Part shown: piece by piece, positions 1-8,175 of the stretch | Numbering within the stretch: position 1 is the stretch's first letter | How the letters are laid out: every line of letters begins with the position of its first letter | Source: JAHBVY01 sp964415255 | GTDB taxonomy: Bacteria > Myxococcota_A > Polyangia > Polyangiales > Polyangiaceae | Assembly: GCA_964415255.1 (NCBI GenBank) | Contig: CAYQAC010000004.1 | Coordinates: 1 to 64,000, forward strand | Direction: 5' to 3' | Length of the DNA stretch: 64,000 nt | Notes under the pieces: generated by a model | Seen by the model: only the letters and a program-made list of their open reading frames with translations | What the model was told of the DNA's origin: nothing | The model's database searches: none | Made by a program: the position numbers and the translations under genes

Positions 1-72
1 GCGTCTTCGGGCGGCCTTGAAGAACGTCGCGCGGAGCCTTGGGGAGTTGAAGAGCCGGTTAGACGGCACCGC
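1..72. repeat. 72-bp dispersed direct repeat, copy 1
   Basis: This stretch matches 61541-61612 in the same orientation over 72 bases with three mismatches (positions 31, 32 and 61). It ends in the GGTTAGACGGCACCGC form of the dispersed GCGGTGCC element seen in many other intergenic regions here. No gene is visible in bases 1-125, and the copy may continue to the left of the window. Confidence 0.85.
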
Positions 73-125
73 GTTCGGGTGGCCCTACAAGGCTACGTCC
101 GTCTGGCGGCAAACTGAGGCGTGCT

Positions 126-641
126 CTAGCGGATGGTCTTGCTGGGGAAGTGCACGTCGCCGTGCGGCGCGCTCTGCGCCTCCTCCACTGGCTCACCAAA
201 CAGGCCAAAATCCCCCGAGACGCGCCGCTCGCGCACGAGCAGCCAGGCGCCTTCGCGGTCCTGCCACTGCTGGCCGACGCGCGTCGTGCGAAGGTGCCCT
301 TCGTCCATGCGCGTCCACGCGACGTCGACCTGCACCACGGCGTTCTCGTCGTCCTTCATGTCCATCCCGGTGAGCTCCACGTCCACCACCCGGATGTCGT
401 GACCCCAGTCCGCGCGCCGCTTCAGGAAATGGGGGCGCGCGCCGGTCGCCGTGTGCTCCGCCGCGAGATCGAGCCGCCCGAAACGGGTGGCCAGGTTCAT
501 CTCCCGCGCCGCCTCGGTCAGGCGTGCGGTGCGCGTTGGGGCTTGCAGGCAGCCCGCGGCGGGCATCAGCGTCGCGAGGAGGGCGGCGCAGCACAGGGTA
601 CCGAGGGTGCGGCGGAGGGATGTGGGGGGCACTGGCGGCAC
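126..641 (-). CDS. Small predicted lipoprotein of unknown function
   Basis: I do not recognise a family. The 171-residue product starts at a GTG preceded at good distance by GGGAG. It opens with a basic stretch and a hydrophobic segment ending in the lipobox-like LMPAAGC (Cys at about residue 31), so it is probably a lipoprotein facing the periplasm. The rest is charged, without internal repeats, and has a beta-rich pattern rather like a small NTF2-type or DUF4878-type domain, which I cannot confirm. It is the last gene of a minus-strand run: the propeller/barrel gene ends only 36 bases upstream, so the two are probably co-transcribed and may work together at the cell envelope. Confidence 0.75.
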   Translation of the reverse strand: MPPVPPTSLRRTLGTLCCAALLATLMPAAGCLQAPTRTARLTEAAREMNLATRFGRLDLAAEHTATGARPHFLKRRADWGHDIRVVDVELTGMDMKDDENAVVQVDVAWTRMDEGHLRTTRVGQQWQDREGAWLLVRERRVSGDFGLFGEPVEEAQSAPHGDVHFPSKTIR

Positions 642-677
642 CTATCAGCTCCCGCTCGGGCGCGGCAACTTTACGGC

Positions 678-3662
678 TCAGAATGGCGCTTGGGCGACGA
701 AGTAGAGCTGGCCGCCGGGGATGCGGTCGGAGTCCGTGAGGCCGTGGGCGTAGCCGAGCTTGAGGTTGGCGCGCACGTAGTAGCCGAGCACCAGATCGAT
801 CCACAGCTCCGCGCCGACGCCGAGGTGGAGCTGGTCGAAGGGATCTTCAAGGTCCACGGTGTTGAAGGCGCCGCCGTAGTCGGCGAACAGCGCGGCGCTC
901 AGGGTGCGCAGGTACCCGGGTAAGGTGCTGAGGCCGAACTCGGGGTGCACCAGCGGGAAGCGGTACTCCGCATTCAGTAAGTGAAACTGACGCCCTCGGA
1001 AGGCGCCCGGCTGATAGCCGCGGATCAGGAAGCTGGATTGGAGGATGCCGCTCGTGAAGGCGTCAAGAGCCGGGGTGTCGGTGAAGCCGCCGGTCGCAAA
1101 CAGACCGCGCCGGGGGTAGGTGCCGTCGGCGGTGCCGCCGCTCGCGGCCAGCGCCAGCACGTGGTGCCGCAGCAGGGGCACTGGCACGTAGCCCACGCCG
1201 CGCCAGGTGATGCTGTTCAGGGTGTGGTCGCTGCCGAGCTCGTAGCCGGCGCGCTCCAACGCGGCGGTGAGCCCGAAGCCGCGCTCCGTGCTGATGCCGT
1301 TCGCGGTGCCGCTGGCGTTGCTGTATGAAAAACCGAGCCGCGCGCTGCCGAGGAAGCCCGCGTGCGGCTTGCGATTCACGGGCGCGAAGGGATCGCCCTC
1401 GAAGGGGGCCTTCAGGTCCTGCTCGAAGGAGGCCGCGGTATAAGTGAGGTTCACTGACTGGGATTGGTAGACGTCGCTCAGGCCGTAGCGGAGCCCAGAG
1501 GAGATGCCAGTGACGTGCTCGGTGACCAGCAGGTTCTCCCCGCCGTAGCGGAAGCCGCCGCGCGGCACGGCGCGGCGGAAGGCGGAGAGGGCGAGCGTGG
1601 GCTCGAGCCCGAAGTAGGAGTAGGAGGCGGAGACGGAGGGCTCGCCCTGATTGGTCTCCACGGTGATGGCCGCGCTGAAGGAGTGCAGGCCCACGGCGTC
1701 GCCGCCCGCCGCGCTCACGGTGAGCGACTGGCCAAAGCTGCCTGGGCCAATCTCCGCGAGGTAAGACCTAGGCCCGAGCGTCTCGAGCGCCGAGTAGCTG
1801 CGCACCGGGTAGCGGCGGCCGCTCTGGGAGAACGGAGGATCGGGGCGGACAACGTTCGCCGGCGGCGCGTCGAGGAAGCGCGCCTCGTCGAGCGGCAGGG
1901 CGTAGAGATCGTAGCCCTGCTCGGTGTAACCCACGTAGTACAGCGTGCGCCCGTCGCTGGAGGGCTCCGGCATGTAGGCGCCGGTCCTCACGTTGGTGAC
2001 CATGCGCAGGCGGCGTTGCTCGAGGTCGTAAGCGTAGACGTTGGCGATGCCGGTGCGGTCGGAGACGAAGTACAGCCTGCTACCGTCAGGCGACCAGACG
2101 GGTTGGAGATCTTGCGCGCGGTCTCGGGTGAGCCGCGTGATTTTCTTTGTGGCAATATCCAGGACGGCGACGTCGCGGTAGCCGCCCTGGGTCCACAGGC
2201 CGAAGGCCACGCGCCTCCCGTCGGGGGAGAAGCGGGGCGTGAACACTTGGCCGTAGCGTCGGCTCTTCATCAGCGCCCGCTCGCCGGTGAGCTTGCCGTC
2301 CGGGCCGCTCGGCGGGCCGGCGGTGATGTCTGCGACGCGCAGGGTGGTGGTGCCCTTGTGGTTCGTGACGTAGACCACCTGGCGGCCGTCGGGGCTCACG
2401 TCCGCGCCGCGCGCGCGGCGCCCCGTTGTCCAGCGCTCACGCGCGGGGGACAGGCCGCGCGGGTTAGTTTTGCCGCGCGGTAATGAGAACAGATCGTTGT
2501 AGTAGTAGTGGCGGCGCGAGCGGGCGACGTCGTCATACACCAGGGCGCAGTCGGCGTCGAAGCTGATGCCGTCCGGCGCGCCGGTGCGCGTGATGAGCTC
2601 GTCGTCTTGCTTCAGGGTGGTGGGCGTCTTCAGGCGCGCGCGGTAGATGCCGCTAGGGTGGTCGCCGTCGTCCGCGTGGAACACGAGCTCATCCAGCTCG
2701 CTGTTAGGATCCGTACGGAAACAGCGCGGCACCACGCGCGGCCGCGAGACCACGCGCCCGCGGTGCGTCAGCCGCGCGCCTTCGCGCAGGCCGCGGCGCT
2801 CCACCTCCGCCACCTGCGCCCCGTAGGTGCGCTCAAGGTGCGCTCGCCACCCCTGATAGAGCTCCACGTAGGTGCGCCCCGTGGCCTTCTTGATGGAGCG
2901 GTTGATGCCCCAGGGGATGATGTTGGCGCCGTAGTCGGTCGCCACCGTGGCGAACGTGTCTACCCCGTAGGTGTCGAGGATCCACCCGATGAAGTAGCCG
3001 CCATACAGGTACCACAGGTTCCCCCCCGGCCAGCGCCGCGGCACGCTGCTCAGCTGATCGAGCCGCGCCATGTTGTCATTCATGACGTCGGCGCGCAGGA
3101 ACATGTCGAACATGCTGGAGCGCCGGCGGCCGGCGCCGGTGTGCTGGCTCTCGAGCGCCACCGCGAGCCCCTCGACGATCCAGCGCGGCTGCGCCTGATT
3201 CGGCGTGTAGCTCTTACCCAAGATGCCGTTTAGCAGCTCGGGGATGCCGGAGCGGTTGTCGAGGTGGAGCACGTGGGTGTGCTCGTGAGTGAGCAGCATC
3301 CACAGCCAGTCGTCATAATCCCCCAGCACGCTCATATCGTCAGGTGCCGAGACGAAGAGCCGGATGATGTTATAGGGGCGGGTGTTGGCGGAGCCGTTGG
3401 AGGAGTCCGTGTCGTCCGTGATCACGATGTGGGTCAGCTCGCGCGGCTGCCAGCCGAGCTGGGGGCTGAGGCGCGCGTGCGTGGTCTCAGCCATGTCGGC
3501 CACCCGCTGCGCGATGTCGTCGAGCCCCATCGGGTAATGCACACGGAAACGCGGCGTCTCCACCGTGCGCCAGCGGAGCCGTGGATCACCCGCGTGGCTC
3601 GTCTTTGCCCCAGTGAGGACTAGCGCGGCGAACAGAACCGCGAGCAGCGCACGGGGGAGCAT
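678..3662 (-). CDS. Zincin-like, TolB/PD40 beta-propeller and outer-membrane barrel fusion protein
   Basis: The 994-residue protein has a signal peptide (residues 1-24, cut after SHA), then a peptidase-MA-like domain with the zinc motif HEHTH at 126-130 (an HExxH form). About residues 300-610 contain PD40/TolB-type propeller blades, recognisable from recurring SPDG motifs (FSPDGRRVAFG, WSPDGSRLYFVSD, SSDGRTLYYV). From about 640 to the end the pattern is a beta-barrel of the surface-antigen (Omp85/BamA) type, closing with a terminal aromatic residue. The family is known from deltaproteobacteria as large TolB-like proteins. I infer an outer-membrane protein with a surface or periplasmic metallopeptidase domain; the substrate is unknown. 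It starts six bases after the stop of the PilZ gene. Confidence 0.85.
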   Translation of the reverse strand: MLPRALLAVLFAALVLTGAKTSHAGDPRLRWRTVETPRFRVHYPMGLDDIAQRVADMAETTHARLSPQLGWQPRELTHIVITDDTDSSNGSANTRPYNIIRLFVSAPDDMSVLGDYDDWLWMLLTHEHTHVLHLDNRSGIPELLNGILGKSYTPNQAQPRWIVEGLAVALESQHTGAGRRRSSMFDMFLRADVMNDNMARLDQLSSVPRRWPGGNLWYLYGGYFIGWILDTYGVDTFATVATDYGANIIPWGINRSIKKATGRTYVELYQGWRAHLERTYGAQVAEVERRGLREGARLTHRGRVVSRPRVVPRCFRTDPNSELDELVFHADDGDHPSGIYRARLKTPTTLKQDDELITRTGAPDGISFDADCALVYDDVARSRRHYYYNDLFSLPRGKTNPRGLSPARERWTTGRRARGADVSPDGRQVVYVTNHKGTTTLRVADITAGPPSGPDGKLTGERALMKSRRYGQVFTPRFSPDGRRVAFGLWTQGGYRDVAVLDIATKKITRLTRDRAQDLQPVWSPDGSRLYFVSDRTGIANVYAYDLEQRRLRMVTNVRTGAYMPEPSSDGRTLYYVGYTEQGYDLYALPLDEARFLDAPPANVVRPDPPFSQSGRRYPVRSYSALETLGPRSYLAEIGPGSFGQSLTVSAAGGDAVGLHSFSAAITVETNQGEPSVSASYSYFGLEPTLALSAFRRAVPRGGFRYGGENLLVTEHVTGISSGLRYGLSDVYQSQSVNLTYTAASFEQDLKAPFEGDPFAPVNRKPHAGFLGSARLGFSYSNASGTANGISTERGFGLTAALERAGYELGSDHTLNSITWRGVGYVPVPLLRHHVLALAASGGTADGTYPRRGLFATGGFTDTPALDAFTSGILQSSFLIRGYQPGAFRGRQFHLLNAEYRFPLVHPEFGLSTLPGYLRTLSAALFADYGGAFNTVDLEDPFDQLHLGVGAELWIDLVLGYYVRANLKLGYAHGLTDSDRIPGGQLYFVAQAPF

Positions 3663-3668
3663 GTGGGG

Positions 3669-5096
3669 TCACAGGTCGTCGTAGAACAGCGGCTCGCGGT
3701 TGCGGACGTAGCGGTACACCAGTTGACGGCCCTCAGGCGAGATGTCGGTGAACGCGGCACCAAAACCCGGGGGAGCTTCAGGGCTCGCGTTCAGCGGCTC
3801 GCGCGTCCAGCGCACCACCCCCTTGGCCTCGAACTCGTAGCCGCCGGGCATGGAGACCTTGATCACCAAGGGCTGGCCCAGGTCGGGGATTTGGTAGGTG
3901 GCGATGAAGATGCCGCCGTCGTCGATGACGTCGTTACCTGACAGCCCCTTGTAGAAGTTGGTGGTGCTGTTGGCGCCGAGCGCCGCCTCAAGCCGCAGCA
4001 CGGAGCCAAGATCCGGGGGGCCAGCGGAGGCCGGGCCAGCGGAGGGAGGTGGCCGGCTGGCTGGGGTGGGCGCGCCCTGCAGCGGGTGCGTCATCGCGAG
4101 ATCTGCAGGTGGTGAGAACCCCTGACCAGGGAAGGCGCCGGCCGCGGCCATCGCCGCCAGCGCGGAGGCTGCGTACTGGGGCTCCGCTGCTTGCGGCGCT
4201 GGGTGTGGCTGCTGCGCCGCGTAGGCCTGCGGCGCTTGCGGTTGCGGTGCTTGCGCTTGCGGCGCGTAGGCCGCTTGTGGTGCTTGCGCTTGCGGTGCTT
4301 GCGCTTGCGGCGCGTAGGCTTGCGGCGCGTGGGCCGCTTGCGCGGGCGCTGCGTCGATGGGTGGCAGGTCCATGGTGCTGCCCGCGGCTGGTGCCGGGAA
4401 GTGCGCGTGCTGTGGCGCTGCGTACTGTGGCTGCGGGGCGGCTTGTGGCGGCGGCTGAGCGTACTGCGGCTCAGGCGCGACTTGCTGCGGCGCTGCGTAT
4501 TGCGGTGCAGGCTGCGCGTACTGTGGCTGTGGTGCGGCTTGTGGCTGCGCGTACTGCGGCTCTGGCGCCGGCTGCGCGTACTGCGGTTGCGGCGCTGCGT
4601 ATTGCTGCGGCGCTGCGTATTGCTGCGGCGCTGCGGCTTGTGGCGCCGGCTGAGCGTACTGCGGTGCGGCTTGCGGCGCGGGCTGAGCGTACTGAGGTGC
4701 GGCTTGCGGCGCCGGTTGCGCGTACTGCGGCGCGGCTTGTGGCGCGGGCTGAGCGTACTGAGGTGCGGCTTGCGGCTGCGCGATGAGCTGGGTCAGGCTG
4801 TGCACGAGCCCTAAGGAGCCAGCCACCACCTCCATCGTTTGCGCCACGGCGGGGTGCTGCGTCGCCTCACTCTGGAGCCCTGCCAGCGCGGCGCGCACCG
4901 AATCGAGCGCCACGGGTGCTTGCGCTGGGGCGGCGCCGCCTTGGCTCGCTTCAATCTGATGGAGCGCGCTCATCGCCCGCGCGATGGGCTCAGCGACGCT
5001 CATCAGCTCAGGCGGCACGCCGGGGCTCTGCAAGAGGCCCAAGCCTTGGGCCAGGTTCTCGCGCGCCGCGCGCGCCGTACCAACCAAATCGCTCAT
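3669..5096 (-). CDS. PilZ-domain protein (TIGR02266-like) with a long Pro-Gln-Ala-Tyr repeat
   Basis: The 475-residue protein starts at an ATG with GGAGAG upstream. Residues 1-110 are helical and alanine-rich. Residues about 115-300 are a low-complexity repeat built on units such as PQAAPQYAQPA, probably disordered. The last 110 residues form a PilZ-like domain of the myxobacterial TIGR02266 type (NFYKGLSGNDVIDDGGIFIATY, then a VVRWTRE strand and GFGAAFTDISPEG). PilZ domains commonly bind cyclic di-GMP, but the usual RxxxR motif is not obvious and TIGR02266 members often lack it, so ligand binding is unproven. It lies between the formyltransferase-like and propeller/barrel genes in one minus-strand run. 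The role in motility or envelope control is inference. Confidence 0.82.
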   Translation of the reverse strand: MSDLVGTARAARENLAQGLGLLQSPGVPPELMSVAEPIARAMSALHQIEASQGGAAPAQAPVALDSVRAALAGLQSEATQHPAVAQTMEVVAGSLGLVHSLTQLIAQPQAAPQYAQPAPQAAPQYAQPAPQAAPQYAQPAPQAAPQYAQPAPQAAAPQQYAAPQQYAAPQPQYAQPAPEPQYAQPQAAPQPQYAQPAPQYAAPQQVAPEPQYAQPPPQAAPQPQYAAPQHAHFPAPAAGSTMDLPPIDAAPAQAAHAPQAYAPQAQAPQAQAPQAAYAPQAQAPQPQAPQAYAAQQPHPAPQAAEPQYAASALAAMAAAGAFPGQGFSPPADLAMTHPLQGAPTPASRPPPSAGPASAGPPDLGSVLRLEAALGANSTTNFYKGLSGNDVIDDGGIFIATYQIPDLGQPLVIKVSMPGGYEFEAKGVVRWTREPLNASPEAPPGFGAAFTDISPEGRQLVYRYVRNREPLFYDDL

Positions 5097-5121
5097 GCGT
5101 CACTCTCCAAGGGGGCCGACT

Positions 5122-6105
5122 CTAGCATCCGCCCTCACGAACCATCGCGCCAAAGCGTCCCATCTCAGGCTCATCGAGCCCCGTTGCCTCCGCCTCAGGT
5201 CGCGCGAGCCGCGCCGCTAGCTGCTCCCCGCTGATTTCGCTGCCGTCTGGCAGCCGCACCAGCAGCGCTCGGAGCCCCCCATCGCCTGTGCGGATCCGCA
5301 CCTGGTCTGACAGGTGCGCCTCACCAGGGAGGAGCGCGCTCGGCAGCGAGCCATCTTCACAGGCCTCAAGTAGCTCAAAGCGCTCCTCATGGATCACGAG
5401 CGGTACCCCAGGCTCCGGTGACAGCGCGTGGATCCGCCGGAGCACGCGCGCGCTGGGGCTTGCCCAAGGGCACTTCAGCAGCTCATCGCTCGGGAAGGGA
5501 GCCCAAGTGGCCTCGGCTTCGTCCTGGGGCAGCTCCGGCAGCGCCTCGCCGCGCGCCAGCTTGTGTGCCGCCGAGCGCAGCAGCCGCAAGCTGGGTCGGT
5601 CGAGGGCGCGGGCCAAGCGCCAGGCGGTGAGGGCCTGAGCCCTGGGTGGCGCCCCCAACCCCCCCTCGATCCTCTCCATGGAGAGCCGCTCTTGCGCCAC
5701 GATCGCCCCGGTGTCGTAGGCGGCGTCCAGGCGGTGCAGGGTGACGCCCGTCTCTAAGTCGCCCTGGTCCAAGGCCCAAAAGCAAGGATCTGGCCCGCGG
5801 TGGCGTGGCAAGAGCGAGGGGTGCACGCCATATCCGCACGGAGATGCGGCGAGCCAGCGCTCAGGGAGGCGCCGGGTCCAGAACCAGCTGAGGATCGCGT
5901 TGGGCCGCCCCAGGCGCTCATCAACCGCGCGCTCGACCTCAGCTCGGCTGAGCTCCGAGGCGTCGATGACGCGCTCCCCAAACTGGCGCAGCGCGCGCCG
6001 ACGACCCACCGCCGGCACCGGACTCAGCACCACGGGCTCCAGGTGGTGGCCATCCTGCTCGAGGAGCAGCGCGGCGAGCGGCAGACCAAAGAAGGCGAAG
6101 CGCAC
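5122..6105 (-). CDS. Methionyl-tRNA formyltransferase-like protein with altered active site
   Basis: A GTG at 6105 is chosen as start because VRFAFFGLPLAALLL matches the first strand of the formyltransferase fold; the longer frame to 6204 adds an implausible lysine/arginine-rich leader that runs into a repeat. The 327-residue product has the Fmt/PurN-like core with VHPSLLPRHRGPDP (about residue 95) and LDAAYDTGAIV (about residue 130), then a C-terminal Fmt-like region. In true Fmt the motif is N-x-H-x-SLLP; here the Asn position is Gly (YGVH), while His and the later Asp remain. It also lacks a def neighbour. It may transfer formyl groups to a sugar or amine rather than to initiator tRNA, or be inactive. 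Confidence 0.78.
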   Translation of the reverse strand: MRFAFFGLPLAALLLEQDGHHLEPVVLSPVPAVGRRRALRQFGERVIDASELSRAEVERAVDERLGRPNAILSWFWTRRLPERWLAASPCGYGVHPSLLPRHRGPDPCFWALDQGDLETGVTLHRLDAAYDTGAIVAQERLSMERIEGGLGAPPRAQALTAWRLARALDRPSLRLLRSAAHKLARGEALPELPQDEAEATWAPFPSDELLKCPWASPSARVLRRIHALSPEPGVPLVIHEERFELLEACEDGSLPSALLPGEAHLSDQVRIRTGDGGLRALLVRLPDGSEISGEQLAARLARPEAEATGLDEPEMGRFGAMVREGGC

Positions 6106-6498
6106 GTCGCGAGTGTAGCGGCGGTCGCTCTCGATCCGATCGGGGCGGCACCCCAGCCGCGCTCGGTCGTTCTTTTTTTTGGGGGGGGGTTGGTCCCACC
6201 TCACGGCGCCGCTCGGCGCTGCAGTCCCTGTACGGAGCCCAGCGCCTCACGGCGCCGCCCCACGCAGAGCGCGGTGCCAAACCCCCAAAAACCCGACACG
6301 CGACGCCCCAACACCTGGCGAGATCAACCTGTCCGGCCTGTTGGCCTGGCGGCCAGCAGGCTGGGTGTGCGTCGGAAATAACGAGTAATTTCAAATAGTT
6401 ATGGTGGTTTTGCTGGGGGGAGAGGGGACACGCTGCGCGCCAGCAAAGCACCCCAGAAAGTTGTTAGGGGTGAGCCGGGCTTGGTACCGAGCAAGCCT
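6106..6498. other. Intergenic region with two dispersed G/C-tract repeats, ahead of ftsE
   Basis: No gene is supported here. Two repeat copies are present: a T8G9 tract leading into TTGGTCCCACC at about 6171-6200, and GCGGTGCCAAACCCCCAAAA at 6271-6290. An imperfect inverted repeat (CCTGTTGGCC with GGCCAGCAGG) lies at about 6336-6360. It is followed by an AT-rich patch (about 6375-6412) that is the likeliest place for the ftsE promoter, although no convincing -35/-10 pair could be read. The flanking genes diverge. Confidence 0.6.
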
Positions 6499-7275
6499 AT
6501 GGATTCCGGGCCCTCGTTCAGCCCCATGCTCCGCTCGGGCAACCGCTTCGACCAGGAGGCGGCGCACCGGCCTATTTTAAGCTTCGAGCAGGTCCACAAA
6601 GCCTATCGCTCGGACGCCCCGGTGCTGCGAGGGATGAACCTCTCCATCCAGCGCGGGGAGTTCGTGTTCTTCACCGGCCCCTCGGGGGCAGGCAAGAGCA
6701 CCCTGCTCCGGCTCTTGTACGCCGCGGAGACGGTGGACGCTGGGCGCATCCTGTTCATGGGGCGTGAGGTGGGGCGGCTGCGCCCGGAGTCGATCCCGTT
6801 CCTACGTAGGAACATTGGGGTGGTGTTCCAGGACTTCAAGCTGGTGATGAACTGGAGCGTCGCCGAGAACGTGGCGATGCCGCTTGAGGTGCTGGGGCTA
6901 CCGGAGCGGCTGATCCGCACGCGCATCGGTGAGGCGCTCGAGCGCGTGGGGCTCGGCGGGCGTGGGAGCGACGTGGTGGCGACGCTGAGCGGCGGAGAGC
7001 AGCAGCGGGTGGCGGTGGCGCGCGCCATCGTGGGTGAGCCGGCGCTGCTGCTGGCGGACGAGCCCACCGGGAACCTCGATCCGCAGCTGGCGGTGGACAT
7101 CTTGGGCCTGTTCGAGGACATCCACTCCACCGGGGTGACGGTGCTGTTCGCGACCCACGATCGGTCGCTCTTGGACGTGCGGCCGCGCCGCGTGATCGTG
7201 CTGCAAGACGGCAAGGCCATCGACGCGCCCAACGGGCTCGACGGCGACATCGAGGATGAGCTGCGCGTCGCCTGA
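6499..7275 (+). CDS. ftsE: Cell division ATP-binding protein FtsE
   Basis: This is the cytoplasmic ABC ATPase that pairs with FtsX and drives septal peptidoglycan hydrolysis. Visible motifs are Walker A GPSGAGKST, Q-loop VFQDF, signature LSGGEQQRVAVARA, Walker B LLLADEPTGNLD and the switch His in FATHDRS. The FtsE-specific spacing, with DFKLVMNWSVAENVA after the Q-loop, fits well. The ATG at 6499 is taken as start; a TTG at 6481 and an ATG at 6526 are alternatives, and none has a strong ribosome binding site. About 20 extra N-terminal residues precede the conserved core. ftsX follows after 32 bases, then an EnvC-like gene, the classic gene order. Confidence 0.95.
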   Translation: MDSGPSFSPMLRSGNRFDQEAAHRPILSFEQVHKAYRSDAPVLRGMNLSIQRGEFVFFTGPSGAGKSTLLRLLYAAETVDAGRILFMGREVGRLRPESIPFLRRNIGVVFQDFKLVMNWSVAENVAMPLEVLGLPERLIRTRIGEALERVGLGGRGSDVVATLSGGEQQRVAVARAIVGEPALLLADEPTGNLDPQLAVDILGLFEDIHSTGVTVLFATHDRSLLDVRPRRVIVLQDGKAIDAPNGLDGDIEDELRVA

Positions 7276-7307
7276 CGGGGCACGCTGCGCGGAGGAGGAC
7301 AGTCAGG

Positions 7308-8174
7308 ATGACATCGCTACAGCGTGCATGGCGGGGCGGGAAGAACGACTGGCGGCTCCACGTGCTGAGCATCTTCTCGGTGGCGGTGGCCTTCGTGTGC
7401 CTCGCCGCGGCCCTGCTCGTCGTCGTCAACGTCGACGGCCTGCGTGACCGCTGGGCGCGCGCTGGGCGCGCGTCTGTCTATTTTAAGATAGAAACAACCG
7501 AGGCCCAGGTGCGCGCTATTGAGAACGCGGTGCGCGCTGCGGAGGGCGTGACCGACGTGCGCTACGTGTCGAGCGACGACGCGCGGCGCGAGGTGCTCGG
7601 CCGCGGCGATCAAGTGCTCGCCGCGCTGCCAGCCGCCGCCTTCCCTGCCTCCCTCGAGGTGATGGTGGATGAGGGGACCGAGGGCGGGAAGCTCGCGACG
7701 CTCGCCTCGCGCGTCTCCGCGCTCCCGCAGGTGGAGTCGGTGGAGACCTACCAAGACTGGACCGAGCGGCTCGCCTCGGTGCTCACGAGCGGGGTCACCG
7801 CGAGCCTGGTGTTGGCCTTCGTGGTGCTCGGCGCGGTGGTGAGCGTGGTGGCGTCGACGATCCGGCTCGCGTTGCAGCGCCGGCGCATCGAGGTGGAGGT
7901 GCTGAAGCTGGTCGGCGCGACGGACAGCTACGTGCGCCGACCTTTCGTGGTGGAGGGGGCCGCGCAGGGTGGGATAGGCGCGCTCTTGGCGCTCATCTTA
8001 CTCGCGGTGCTGTACGGCATCGTGCGGGAGAACCTGGGCGGTGAGCTCGGGGTGCTGGTCGGCATGCAGCCGGTGTTCCTGCCGTGGACGTTCATGTTCT
8101 CGATGGTGGCGCTGGGTTCGCTCTTGGGGGCCGTCGCCGCCTGGGGCAGCCTGCGCAGGCTCTTGGTCGTCTGA
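7308..8174 (+). CDS. ftsX: Cell division protein FtsX (ABC transporter permease)
   Basis: The 288-residue product has one N-terminal membrane segment (about 22-42), an extracytoplasmic domain (about 45-160, with VRYVSSDDARREVLG typical of FtsX), then three membrane segments, including LVLAFVVLGAVVSVVASTI and the C-terminal FMFSMVALGSLLGAVAAW. The coupling motif RRRIEVEVLKLVGATDSYVRRPF lies between the membrane segments. An ATG with GGAGGACA upstream gives a firm start. FtsX passes the ATPase signal of FtsE across the membrane to a periplasmic hydrolase activator; the next gene, beginning two bases after this stop, encodes such a partner. Confidence 0.95.
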   Translation: MTSLQRAWRGGKNDWRLHVLSIFSVAVAFVCLAAALLVVVNVDGLRDRWARAGRASVYFKIETTEAQVRAIENAVRAAEGVTDVRYVSSDDARREVLGRGDQVLAALPAAAFPASLEVMVDEGTEGGKLATLASRVSALPQVESVETYQDWTERLASVLTSGVTASLVLAFVVLGAVVSVVASTIRLALQRRRIEVEVLKLVGATDSYVRRPFVVEGAAQGGIGALLALILLAVLYGIVRENLGGELGVLVGMQPVFLPWTFMFSMVALGSLLGAVAAWGSLRRLLVV

Positions 8175-8175
8175 C

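Noticed and set aside
1464..3233. Long plus-strand frames opposite the propeller/barrel gene
   Set aside because: They are typical high-GC antisense frames (Ala/Arg/Val/His-rich) with no domain pattern, while the minus-strand frame has signal peptide, zinc motif and propeller blades.
4049..4814. Two long plus-strand frames over the PilZ gene
   Set aside because: They are antisense shadows of the Pro-Gln-Ala-Tyr repeat and give Arg/Leu-rich low-complexity products without a start site.
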